Assembly: GCF_018613755.1 (NCBI RefSeq)
Contig: NZ_JAGGPP010000008.1
Span: 372,001 to 436,000 of the forward strand
Length of the DNA: 64,000 nucleotides
Direction of reading: 5' to 3'
DNA from: Arthrobacter sp. ISL-72
Lineage (GTDB): Bacteria; Actinomycetota; Actinomycetes; Actinomycetales; Micrococcaceae
The position numbers and the translations under genes were made by a program. Below, piece by piece: positions 1-7,842 of this stretch (the first letter of the stretch is position 1; every line of letters begins with the position of its first letter). A model generated the notes under the pieces. That model made no database searches, had not been told where the DNA came from, and was given only the letters and a program-made list of their open reading frames with translations.

Positions 1-623
1 AAGACATCGGACTTTCCGACCGCCGCGAAGACTCCCGCAGCAACCCCCAGGCCCTGGGCGTTGCCAAAAAGGATCATCGGAACCCAGAATCCGGTAATGC
101 CCAGGGCCACCGCCTGCGCCGCAATCCAGGCGTTGTTGGTCCACACGGCACCGGCGAAGGAGGCTGCCGGGTTTTCCGAGTAGTAGTCAATGAAATCCTG
201 CTCGACGTACTGCCTGATGGTGGCGTCGGAGCCGAGGGCGCGGAGCGCGTCGGGGGAGGTCGCGATCCACAGCGCGTAGGCGGCCGCCACCAGGCAGAAC
301 GCCAGGCCGCACCAGACCGTCAGCCAGCGGATCCGGTAGAACGCTGCCGGCAGTGCCACAACGAAGAACCGGGCCAAGTCGTCCATGAAGTTGGACCTCG
401 CCCCGGTGAAACGCGTACGCGCCTGGGCCAGCGTGGCCGACAGTGTCGCGGACAGTCCGCTTTCGGGCGCCACGGAGCGAATCAGGGAAAGGTGCGAGGA
501 CGTGGCCTGGTAGAGGCGCAGCAGCTCATCGGCTTCGTTTCCGTTCAGCCGCCGTTTGTACGCCAGCACGTAGAGCCGGGCCCATCTGTCTCCGTTGACC
601 GCGGAGAACGCATCCATGTCCAC
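1..623 (-). CDS. Stage II sporulation protein M-like (SpoIIM/DUF95) membrane protein, 3' end cut by window
   Basis: The gene runs off the left edge, so the C-terminus is missing. The translation begins VDMDAFSAVNGDRW and then has a soluble alpha-helical N-terminus of about 95 residues followed by hydrophobic segments, the layout of SpoIIM/DUF95 membrane proteins. The GTG at 623 is preferred over the ATG at 617 because a minus-strand TAGGGT hexamer lies exactly six bases upstream, the leaderless pattern used elsewhere here. It is divergent from the RDD gene with a very short gap. In actinobacteria SpoIIM and RDD proteins commonly sit with MoxR ATPase and DUF58 genes in an envelope-related cluster, so the rest is probably outside the window. 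In non-sporulating actinobacteria the exact role is unknown. Confidence 0.82.
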   Translation of the reverse strand, partial: MDMDAFSAVNGDRWARLYVLAYKRRLNGNEADELLRLYQATSSHLSLIRSVAPESGLSATLSATLAQARTRFTGARSNFMDDLARFFVVALPAAFYRIRWLTVWCGLAFCLVAAAYALWIATSPDALRALGSDATIRQYVEQDFIDYYSENPAASFAGAVWTNNAWIAAQAVALGITGFWVPMILFGNAQGLGVAAGVFAAVGKSDV

Positions 624-629
624 GGCACT

Positions 630-635
630 ACCCTA
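630..635 (-). promoter_or_regulatory. -10 element of leaderless SpoIIM-like gene
   Basis: On the minus strand the hexamer TAGGGT is followed by six bases and then GTG at 623. That places transcription start at or next to the start codon. No Shine-Dalgarno sequence is present. Confidence 0.45.
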
Positions 636-701
636 GCCCCAGCGTGCCCGGATTAGACTGTGAGCGTCCGTAGACGGCGTGTAGGGAACGGGGACCCCGG
701 C

Positions 702-1511
702 TTGAGTTCAATCATCACAGGTGAAGCGGTTGTCCTGGAGCTCCGGCCGGCGTCGTTCGGCGCCCGGGCGCTGGGCCTGGCTTTGGACGTCGTGGCCCAC
801 GTGCTCCTCCTCATAGTGATGATCACGGTCATTGCCTCTGCCTACAGAGACCTGGACGGGGCCGCGGCGCGCACCCTGGTCCTGGTCAGCGTGGTCTTCT
901 GCTTCGTGATCCTCCCGGTGGCGGTGGAGACCCTCACCCGCGGCCTCTCGCTGGGCAAGCTGGCGGCCGGGCTCCGCATCGTGCGGGACGACGGCGGGGC
1001 CATCCGGTTCCGCCACGCGGTAATCCGCGGCCTGATCGGTTTCCTGGAGATCTACCTGACGTTCGGCGGCCTGGCCATCGCCGTCGCGCTGTTCAACGAC
1101 AAGTCCAGGCGGCTCGGCGATATTGTCGCCGGAACCTACTCCCTCCGGCGCCGCGTGCCGGCAGAACCCCCGTTTGTCCCGTTCGTTCCGCCGCACCTGA
1201 GGTCCTGGGCCGCCTTGGCGGATATCGGCCGGATTCCGGACGCCGTCGCCCGCCGCTCCTCGCAGTTCATCCGCCAGGCAGAACGCATGTCGCCGCCGTC
1301 GCGCGCCGCAATGGCAGCGTCGCTGGCCACAGAAGTTTCAGCATGCGTCGCCCCGCCGCCACCGGCCGCCACCGGCCCGGAAGAGTACTTGGCAGCAGTC
1401 CTCGTGGAGCGCCGCGAGCGGGAACTGGCCAGGCTGACCCGGGCGCGGGCACGCAGCACTGGGGTAGGGGAACGGCTGAACCGCCTCCCCTACGGCCGGG
1501 ACACCGCGTAA
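702..1511 (+). CDS. RDD family membrane protein
   Basis: Small integral membrane protein of the RDD family: an early Arg and an Asp in the first membrane segment (ALGLALDVV), a second hydrophobic stretch, then LGKLAAGLRIV and a third helix before RRLGDIVAGT. The last 110 residues are a hydrophilic, Ala/Arg-rich tail. I place the start at TTG 702 because relatives begin close to SSIITGEAVVLEL and GGGGA precedes it by seven bases; a GTG at 660 is in frame but directly abuts a TAGACT hexamer at 654-659, which would put the transcript start downstream of it. Family function is not firmly known (transport or envelope roles are proposed). Its neighbour is the SpoIIM-like gene, its usual partner. 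Confidence 0.8.
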   Translation: MSSIITGEAVVLELRPASFGARALGLALDVVAHVLLLIVMITVIASAYRDLDGAAARTLVLVSVVFCFVILPVAVETLTRGLSLGKLAAGLRIVRDDGGAIRFRHAVIRGLIGFLEIYLTFGGLAIAVALFNDKSRRLGDIVAGTYSLRRRVPAEPPFVPFVPPHLRSWAALADIGRIPDAVARRSSQFIRQAERMSPPSRAAMAASLATEVSACVAPPPPAATGPEEYLAAVLVERRERELARLTRARARSTGVGERLNRLPYGRDTA

Positions 1512-1559
1512 CCCACTGCCTGAGGCGCTGCCTTAGCCACTACCGCTCAGGCCGCAGGA

Positions 1560-2792
1560 CTACCGCTTGGCGTACTGTGCCCAAGGAATGTTCCAGTCGC
1601 CGTAGCCCTCAAGCGGCTCCACTGGCGGTGCGCCGGTGTTGAGGGTCTGAACGACGTCGCCGGTCTTCATGTTGTTGAAGAACCAGGCCGCGTCCGCGGG
1701 CAGCAGCCCGACGCAGCCATGTGAGACATTGGCGTTGCCGACGTAGCTCCAGGCCGATTCGAGGGCCTGGTGGACGTAGACTCCCGACGAGGTGAGCCTG
1801 TTGGCGTATTCCACGGTCAACGGCGGGTAGTACCCCTTGTCGCCGGGTTTGAGGCCGATGCTTCCGGCGTTGAATTTGGAATGGCGTTCCTGCTCCATGA
1901 TCACGGCGTATCCGGTGGGCGACAGCCATTCGGCATCCCCCAGGGTCACGGGTGCCGTCTTCACCAGCTGGCCGTCGAAATAGACGTTCATGGTCTTGGT
2001 GACGTCATCAACGATGGCGACACGCTGCGGGCCCACCTTGAAGCTGACTTTCGTGTCGACGTTGCCAATCATCTTGTGCCCGAAGTCAACGCCGAACAGT
2101 TTCATGTCCACGGTGACCTGGCTTCCGGACGCCCAGAACGTTTCCGGTCGGATGCGCACGCGCTGGTCCGAATACCAGCGCCAGGCGACGGCCTGGCCGG
2201 AGGAGGCGGTCACGGTGACGGCCTTCTCCATGGCTTCCTTGTTCAGGACCGGCTCGGAAAAGACGATTTCGATCGGCTGGCCGGAGCCTACCGTGGACCC
2301 GTTCTGGGGGTATACGGCCGCGTCGGCCTCATTCGCCTTTGCCACCGTGGTGAAGGTCTGGGTCTTCTTGGTTTCGCGGCCGGCCTGGTCCACGATTGTG
2401 AACGCGTACTCGTACGCCGCGTTGAACTCGAGTGGGTCCAGGGCCGTCCAGGTGGTACCGTCGGCGCTCAAGGTACCCTTGACCGGCGCGCCTCCGTCGG
2501 ACGTGGCAAGGACAACTTCCTTGACGGTTCCGTTGACGGCCTTCACGGAGGGTGCGACGGCGGGGTTGACGGCCGCGGCTCCGTCGGTGGGAGTCACACC
2601 GAGCTCGACGGCCTTGACCACAGGGGCAGCCAGTCCGGGCTCAGTGCGGAGGGGGCTGGCGGATTCCGATGGAAAGGCAGACTTTGCCCAGCTGGGTGCC
2701 GTAACGACGCCGATGCCGCCGGCTGCCACGGCGGCGCAGATTGCTGCCACGCCGATGATCTTCATGGTTTTGCGTTTGTGGACTTCAGTCAT
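1560..2792 (-). CDS. L,D-transpeptidase (YkuD domain) with Ig-like N-terminal region
   Basis: Exported enzyme that makes 3-3 peptide cross-links in peptidoglycan or attaches substrates to it. A basic N-terminus and hydrophobic segment (IIGVAAICAAVAAGGIGVV) act as signal or anchor. Then come beta-rich Ig-like domains of the kind found in mycobacterial Ldt enzymes, and a C-terminal YkuD domain with the signature SHGCVGL; the catalytic Cys is near residue 360. I chose the ATG at 2792 because GGAG lies six bases upstream; an ATG at 2804 has poorer spacing. The gene converges on the RDD gene and is upstream of nothing else in its direction. The C-terminus after YkuD is short and aromatic (DWNIPWAQY). 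Confidence 0.9.
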   Translation of the reverse strand: MTEVHKRKTMKIIGVAAICAAVAAGGIGVVTAPSWAKSAFPSESASPLRTEPGLAAPVVKAVELGVTPTDGAAAVNPAVAPSVKAVNGTVKEVVLATSDGGAPVKGTLSADGTTWTALDPLEFNAAYEYAFTIVDQAGRETKKTQTFTTVAKANEADAAVYPQNGSTVGSGQPIEIVFSEPVLNKEAMEKAVTVTASSGQAVAWRWYSDQRVRIRPETFWASGSQVTVDMKLFGVDFGHKMIGNVDTKVSFKVGPQRVAIVDDVTKTMNVYFDGQLVKTAPVTLGDAEWLSPTGYAVIMEQERHSKFNAGSIGLKPGDKGYYPPLTVEYANRLTSSGVYVHQALESAWSYVGNANVSHGCVGLLPADAAWFFNNMKTGDVVQTLNTGAPPVEPLEGYGDWNIPWAQYAKR

Positions 2793-2974
2793 GACCTTCT
2801 CCATGTCCCCCGACAGGCCAGTGATCAGCCCCAATACCGTGTTAAATCGATGTTCAAACTATGTTCAGTCTCGGTCAGCGCCCAGCACTGACCAGACGAT
2901 TTTACCGTATGGTGAACGCCACTTCGGCACGCCGAACCCGGCGGCGTTGCGGCCGCCGAAGCTGCGGCGGATGC

Positions 2975-3009
2975 GCAGGAAGGGCCCCGGATTTGTTCCG
3001 GGGCCCTTC
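2975..3009 (-). terminator. Hairpin terminator downstream of ahcY
   Basis: A perfect 14-bp stem (AGGAAGGGCCCCGG and its complement) with a seven-base loop lies about 50 bases past the ahcY stop codon. A long T-run is absent, as is common in high-GC actinobacteria. Confidence 0.75.
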
Positions 3010-3060
3010 CTGGTACTGCTTTTCTGCCGGTTCGGCAGGCTCAGTCCTGGCGGGTCAGGT

Positions 3061-4548
3061 CTAGTAGCGGTAGTGGTCCGGCTTGTACGGGCCCTCAACG
3101 TCCAGGTCCAGGTACTCGGCCTGTTCCTTGGACAGTTCCGTCAGCTCAACGCCGAGAGCGTCGAGGTGCAGCCGTGCAACCTTCTCATCAAGGATCTTCG
3201 GCAGCACGTAAACTTGGTTTTCGTATTCCCGCTGGCCCTCGGGCTGGTCCCGCTTGGTGAACAGTTCGATCTGCGCAATCGTCTGGTTCGCGAAGGAGTT
3301 GCTCATGACGAAGGACGGGTGCCCGGTGGCGTTGCCGAGGTTCAGGAGCCGGCCTTCGGAGAGGACGATGATGGAGTGGCTGGGCTTCCCCGCGGCCGGG
3401 TCTTCCGCAAAGACCCACTCGTGCACCTGCGGTTTGATTTCGACCTTTTGGATCCCCGGGATCCGTGCCAGGCCGGCCATGTCGATTTCGTTGTCGAAGT
3501 GGCCGATGTTGCCTACGATCGCCTTGTCGCGCATGCCCGCCATGTGCTCGGCCATGATCACGTCTTTGTTGCCCGTGGTGGTGATGAAGATGTGGCCTTC
3601 GCTGAGGACCGTTTCGAGTTTGGCCACCTGGTAACCGTCCATGGCTGCCTGCAGGGCGCAGATCGGGTCGATCTCGGTGACGATCACCCGCGAGCCCTGT
3701 CCGCGGAAGGCCTCGGCGGCACCCTTGCCGACGTCGCCGTAACCGCAGACGACGGCGACCTTGCCGCCCATCAGGACGTCGGTGGCGCGGTTGATGCCGT
3801 CCGGCAGCGAGTGGCGGATGCCGTACTTGTTGTCGAACTTGCTCTTGGTCACCGAGTCGTTGACGTTGATGGCCGGGAAGAGCAGCTTGCCCTGCTCCGC
3901 CAGCTGGTAGAGGCGGTGCACGCCGGTGGTGGTTTCTTCCGTGACGCCGAGCAGCCGGGAGCCGATGCGGGTCCATTTCTGCGGATCCTGGGCGAGGGAA
4001 GCGCGCAGGACGTCAAGGAAGACGCGTCCTTCCTCGGACTCATCCGCTGCTGCTGCCGGGACGGACCCGAGCGCCTCGAACTCCACGCCCTTGTGCACCA
4101 GCATCGTGGCGTCGCCGCCGTCGTCGAGGATCATGTTCGGACCAAGGTCCGGGTTGCTGTCCGCACCCGGCCAGGTGAGGATATGCTCGGCGGTCCACCA
4201 GTATTCCTCGAGGGTCTCGCCCTTCCAGGCGAACACAGGAACGCCCTGCGGGTCCTCCACGGTGCCCTTGCCGACCACAACGGCGGCTGCGGCCTCGTCC
4301 TGGGTGGAGAAGATGTTGCAGGAAGCCCAGCGGACCTCCGCGCCCAATGCGGTGAGGGTCTCGATCAGCACGGCAGTCTGCACGGTCATGTGGAGTGAGC
4401 CGGCAATCCGGGCACCCTTCAGCGGCTGGCTTGCGCCGAACTCTTCGCGCAGGGACATCAGTCCGGGCATCTCGTGCTCCGCGAGGCGGATCTGGTGGCG
4501 GCCGGCCTCAGCCAGTGAGATGTCGGCAACCTTGTAATCGAATGTCAT
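3061..4548 (-). CDS. ahcY: Adenosylhomocysteinase (S-adenosyl-L-homocysteine hydrolase)
   Basis: Cytosolic NAD-dependent enzyme splitting S-adenosylhomocysteine into adenosine and homocysteine, which relieves product inhibition of methyltransferases. At 495 residues it has the normal bacterial length. Visible signatures are SCNIFSTQD (about 76-84), DDGGD (142-146), [14 protein letters not shown] (230-243, the catalytic Lys/Asp region) and the NAD-binding loop GYGDVGKG (269-276). The ATG at 4548 follows AAGGA at good spacing. The gene stands between the L,D-transpeptidase and the Trm112-like gene and ends at a strong hairpin. No SAH riboswitch was recognised in the 114 bases upstream. Confidence 0.98.
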   Translation of the reverse strand: MTFDYKVADISLAEAGRHQIRLAEHEMPGLMSLREEFGASQPLKGARIAGSLHMTVQTAVLIETLTALGAEVRWASCNIFSTQDEAAAAVVVGKGTVEDPQGVPVFAWKGETLEEYWWTAEHILTWPGADSNPDLGPNMILDDGGDATMLVHKGVEFEALGSVPAAAADESEEGRVFLDVLRASLAQDPQKWTRIGSRLLGVTEETTTGVHRLYQLAEQGKLLFPAINVNDSVTKSKFDNKYGIRHSLPDGINRATDVLMGGKVAVVCGYGDVGKGAAEAFRGQGSRVIVTEIDPICALQAAMDGYQVAKLETVLSEGHIFITTTGNKDVIMAEHMAGMRDKAIVGNIGHFDNEIDMAGLARIPGIQKVEIKPQVHEWVFAEDPAAGKPSHSIIVLSEGRLLNLGNATGHPSFVMSNSFANQTIAQIELFTKRDQPEGQREYENQVYVLPKILDEKVARLHLDALGVELTELSKEQAEYLDLDVEGPYKPDHYRY

Positions 4549-4662
4549 GTGAATCCTTGTGTTGTATCCGGGGAAGTCCGGAGCGGAGGAAGTACGTGTC
4601 CGTCCGGCGAAACCATGGGAAAGTTCGACGCGGGGCGGACGGTTGATGGGCCGGCCGGTCAG

Positions 4663-4971
4663 TTATTTATTGCTGGAGGCGCCGGTCGAGGTGTGAGTCG
4701 TTGCCGAACCAGTCCTTGCCGAGCCAGTCGTTGCCGGGCCTGCCGCTGTGGAGGCCCGGCCGCCGTCGTGCTGGTCAGAAGACGCCGCATTCGCGGCGGA
4801 GACCAGTTCCGGCGGCAGCAGCAGCGGGATGCCGTCCTCGATGGCGTAGCGGAGCTTTTCTCCGGTCTCACCGGCGGCGGTGGAGACGAGTTCATCGCCT
4901 TCCTGCACCAGGGTGGAACCGGTGACGGGGCAACGCAGGACAGACAAGAGGTCAGGACTGATCTTTGGCAT
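4663..4971 (-). CDS. Trm112 family small protein
   Basis: The N-terminal 60 residues match the Trm112/UPF0434 fold: LLSVLRCPVTG, then a beta-strand region ending in RYAIEDGIPLLLP. Only one Cys of a zinc ribbon remains (LRCPVTG), as is usual in the actinobacterial branch. Family members act as activating partners of methyltransferases in other organisms; here that is inference. The last 40 residues are a low-complexity Ala/Ser/Thr/Gly tail. The ATG at 4971 follows GGAG by eight bases. Its position beside ahcY, which clears the methyltransferase product, is suggestive but is also simply conserved order. Confidence 0.85.
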   Translation of the reverse strand: MPKISPDLLSVLRCPVTGSTLVQEGDELVSTAAGETGEKLRYAIEDGIPLLLPPELVSAANAASSDQHDGGRASTAAGPATTGSARTGSATTHTSTGASSNK

Positions 4972-5063
4972 GGTGGATGCTCCCTGATGGGTGCCGCAAC
5001 AGGCGCCCGTGGCCGATGGATTTGCAGCTTCCAGCGTACAAGCTTCCCGGCGCTGGCGGCGGC

Positions 5064-5453
5064 TCAGGACGGTTCGCGGAGAATGCGCAGGTGTCCCCGG
5101 CGGATGCCTTCCGCGGCGGGCGGGGCTTCAAGGGCGGCATGGACGGACCGCTGGCCGGGTGCCGGGTCTGCGGCGGACGGTCGCAAGGCCGCCTCCCGGA
5201 CGGCATTGGCGAGGGCCAGGAGGTCATCGGGCCCGGGCTGCGGCGGCGTTGCGGGCATCGCCAGGCGCAGCACTTCCCAGCCCCGCGGCACAGTCAACGA
5301 CCCGGCATGCTGTTCGCACAAATCGTAACAATGCGGTTCCGCGTACGTTGCCAGCGGGCCCAGCACAGCAGTGGAGTCCGCGTACACGTACGTCAAAGTT
5401 GCCACCGCTGACTTGCGGCAGGCTGATCTGGAACATTGACGTATAGCACCCAC
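5064..5453 (-). CDS. DUF3499 family protein
   Basis: A 129-residue protein with a compact Cys/His-rich N-terminus: CSRSAC (residues 7-12) and HCYDLCEQH (about 41-49), which look like a treble-clef or ribbon-type metal site. The C-terminal half is Pro/Ala-rich and probably disordered. Function is unknown. The family is confined to actinobacteria and typically sits beside the zincin-like gene and whiB, as here. The start is GTG at 5453; the preceding 140 bases are shared with the divergent gene at 5596. A phosphomannomutase gene, often located between the Trm112-like gene and DUF3499 in relatives, is absent here. Confidence 0.85.
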   Translation of the reverse strand: MGAIRQCSRSACRKSAVATLTYVYADSTAVLGPLATYAEPHCYDLCEQHAGSLTVPRGWEVLRLAMPATPPQPGPDDLLALANAVREAALRPSAADPAPGQRSVHAALEAPPAAEGIRRGHLRILREPS

Positions 5454-5583
5454 GACATCACAGACTACTCCCCGTTTGGCGCCGTGCCGTGCATTCGGCT
5501 GTGCAGCGTTCTGTGGCGTCGCCCGGCGCCGGAATGGTGCGTGTGGCGAGCCAGGTTATGTCGCGGATTTCAGGCCGCGGGTT

Positions 5584-5589
5584 TAGAGT
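5584..5589 (+). promoter_or_regulatory. -10 element of leaderless zincin-like gene
   Basis: TAGAGT followed by six bases (CAATGT) and then ATG at 5596. No Shine-Dalgarno sequence is present. Confidence 0.5.
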
Positions 5590-5595
5590 CAATGT

Positions 5596-6123
5596 ATGCA
5601 GCAATCGAACCACGTTCCGGGATTATCGGTCCGGTTGGCTGACCCGGGAGCCGGCCAGCTGGCGGACAGTGCCGTGCCCGCGCAGGCGGTCCGTGGAAGG
5701 AGCTTTCGGGAGCGCCGCAGGAACCGCCACGGGCGTGGCCTGCGCGGCGAACTGATGCTGCCCACGCTTCCCGGATACCGCACCCGTTCGGACCGCTTCG
5801 ATGAGATGGTCATGGACTCTGCCCAGCGCCTGCATGACATCTGGGGAAAGCCACTGGACGGCGTCAGGTTTGCCGTTGACGAGATCCCGCAAGGACTGGA
5901 ACAGCTGGTAACGGACCGGTCCCCCGCGCCCATGGGGCTCTATGAACCCGCCACGGCCGATGAAGGTCCGGTGATCACGCTTTACCGCAGGGTCATCGAG
6001 AACGCCTGCACCAGCCGGGAGGAACTCCAGGATCTGGTGCACGACGTCGTCGTGGAGCGGACAGCCGAAATGCTTGGAGTTGCGCCGGAGACGCTGGACC
6101 CCGTGTACCGGCGCCGCTACTAG
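5596..6123 (+). CDS. Zincin-like metallopeptidase family protein with degenerate active site
   Basis: A 175-residue protein of the actinobacterial DUF1025/zincin-like family (Rv3259-type). The N-terminal 55 residues are Arg-rich and low complexity; the conserved core runs from about LPGYRTRSDRFDEMV to the C-terminus. At the place where active relatives have HExxH, this protein has DLVHDVVVERTAEMLG, so the first His is followed by Asp and the second His is missing. It may bind metal weakly or have lost peptidase activity. The ATG at 5596 fits a leaderless transcript. It is divergent from DUF3499, as in other actinobacteria. Confidence 0.78.
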   Translation: MQQSNHVPGLSVRLADPGAGQLADSAVPAQAVRGRSFRERRRNRHGRGLRGELMLPTLPGYRTRSDRFDEMVMDSAQRLHDIWGKPLDGVRFAVDEIPQGLEQLVTDRSPAPMGLYEPATADEGPVITLYRRVIENACTSREELQDLVHDVVVERTAEMLGVAPETLDPVYRRRY

Positions 6124-6129
6124 CTGCCG

Positions 6130-7842
6130 CTAATAGCCGAGCTTCACCGCAACCTGTTCCTGGCCTGCAGCGCCGGGGGCTACCGCCACGGTGGCGATGT
6201 CTGAGCGCCCTTCCTGCTCCAGCAGCACTGTGCCGTAGGCAGCGTCGCCCGACGCCGACACAACGTAGCCCAGCACCGGGGCCCCGCTCACTTCCTCCGG
6301 AACCTTGATGACGGCTGTGGTTCCGCCGGCGATGTCAGCCGCAGCGGCCGTGCGGACTTTGCCGTCAGCCGTGATGGGAGTGTAGGTGATCTTGGCCCGG
6401 TCATCCGGTGCACCGAAAACCAGATACCGCTCGCCGCCCCTGGGAACGGTGACGACGTGCTGGCTGCCGAGCCTCGCCGACGAGGCCGACCAGGTGAAGT
6501 CCGTGGCGCTGTCTGCCCTGAGGCCCCGGGTGACCCGTGCGGCAGCGGCGAACGACACGTCGGAGCTGGCTGCCAGGGTGTAGTGGCCGGCGGGGACCCC
6601 GGCCAGCGAAACCTCGGTCACGGCTCCTCCCTTGGCCGTCACCACCCCGCCGCCCGGCAGTGCTTTCTGGCCGTCACGCCCGTACAGCTTGATTTCCACC
6701 ACCGCGTCCGCCGGACCGGGAACTGCGATCTGGAGAGCCGCCGCGGCGTCGGCGAACCCCTGTTTGGCGGCGAGTGCCTTCGCCGATGCCGGGTCCTGGA
6801 TGTCCAGTCCGGCCATCACCTGCCGGGTGGCCGGCCCAGCCCCGGGCACAATAAAGTCCACGCCTCCGGGGGTGAGCCCCCTAAGGACGCTCTGCTGGAT
6901 GACGGCGGTGACCGGCCCGCCGGCGCTGCGTGCATGGACGCTCAGCTGTTCCTGGTCCGGAGCAAGGCCTGCCAGCACGATCGAACGGGTGGTTCCCGGA
7001 GCGACCAGGAGCCCCCTGCTGCCGGGCGCCTGGATCTGGCCCTTCGCACCGTACAGGTCCAGGCTGACGGTTGCCGGGGTACTGGAAGCGTTGCTGAGGT
7101 TGAGCACCGCGGTCCGGCCCAAAGACGTGTTGGCTCCCACGAGCCACAGGTCGTTGGACGGCTGCTGGCAGGCAGCCGCCGCCCAGCCTTGGAGATCGCC
7201 GTCGGCAGATGCATAACGCATCACGGCGCCGGCAGTTGCCTGCTGGTTGCCCACAGCGTCCGCGCTCAGGACACTGACGGAGTCCACGGCACGCTGGGAG
7301 ACGACTCCCGCGAGCAGGGACGGCGGGGCTGCCGAGGCTGTGGGCGTGCCGGGATCCTTAGCGATTTCCGCGAGGGTATTGCCGTTCAGCTCAGCGAGCC
7401 GGCTCGCGGGCAGCGCACCGGAGTTCATGCTCAGTACGGCCGCATTGAGCATGGTTCGGGCTGTGGACGACTCAGGACTGAATTGCGGGTCCGTTCCAAC
7501 CGGTGTGCCTTCCAGCAACCGGGCGGGGCCGGGGCAGATTCCCACGTTGCTTCCGGCGGGAACCGCCGCGAGCGGGGCTTCAAGCGGACGGCTGCCGGCG
7601 CTTTGGGGGGCCAGGGACGCGGCGGCCACCAGGCTTCCGGCGGCGGCCACGATCACCGCCGCGGAGGCGAGTCCGGCAACCGTGCCGCGGGGGGCCTTTA
7701 TCCGGACAGTCTTGCCGCGGACGGCCTTGCCTCGCGGGGTCTTCCCCGCCTCGGCGGTCCCAGCCTCGGCGGTCCCAGCCTCGGCGGGCCCGGCCTCGTT
7801 AGGGCTAGCTTCCGGCGCGCCGTCGTTCCCGTCCTTATGCAT
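6130..7842 (-). CDS. DUF5719 family membrane-anchored protein
   Basis: A 570-residue protein with a 50-residue cytosolic N-terminus, one membrane segment (AGLASAAVIVAAAGSLVAAASLA) and a large beta-rich extracytoplasmic region, the layout of DUF5719. The N-terminus holds short tandem units (AEAGPAEAGTAEAG and a basic VRGKTVRIKAPRGT stretch). Function is unknown. The ATG at 7842 overlaps the last eight bases of the glycosyltransferase gene upstream (ATGCATAA), so the two are translationally coupled and probably act together in envelope glycan assembly (inference). The gene is the last of the whiB-glycosyltransferase-DUF5719 group and ends seven bases from the convergent zincin-like gene. Confidence 0.82.
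   Translation of the reverse strand: MHKDGNDGAPEASPNEAGPAEAGTAEAGTAEAGKTPRGKAVRGKTVRIKAPRGTVAGLASAAVIVAAAGSLVAAASLAPQSAGSRPLEAPLAAVPAGSNVGICPGPARLLEGTPVGTDPQFSPESSTARTMLNAAVLSMNSGALPASRLAELNGNTLAEIAKDPGTPTASAAPPSLLAGVVSQRAVDSVSVLSADAVGNQQATAGAVMRYASADGDLQGWAAAACQQPSNDLWLVGANTSLGRTAVLNLSNASSTPATVSLDLYGAKGQIQAPGSRGLLVAPGTTRSIVLAGLAPDQEQLSVHARSAGGPVTAVIQQSVLRGLTPGGVDFIVPGAGPATRQVMAGLDIQDPASAKALAAKQGFADAAAALQIAVPGPADAVVEIKLYGRDGQKALPGGGVVTAKGGAVTEVSLAGVPAGHYTLAASSDVSFAAAARVTRGLRADSATDFTWSASSARLGSQHVVTVPRGGERYLVFGAPDDRAKITYTPITADGKVRTAAAADIAGGTTAVIKVPEEVSGAPVLGYVVSASGDAAYGTVLLEQEGRSDIATVAVAPGAAGQEQVAVKLGY

Noticed and set aside
1990-4398. An 802-codon open frame on the plus strand antisense to the L,D-transpeptidase and ahcY
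   Set aside because: It opposes two well-supported genes, has no recognisable domain, and long antisense frames are expected at this GC content.
4549-4662. SAH riboswitch upstream of ahcY
   Set aside because: The conserved SAH-riboswitch core could not be seen; the leader is short and ordinary.
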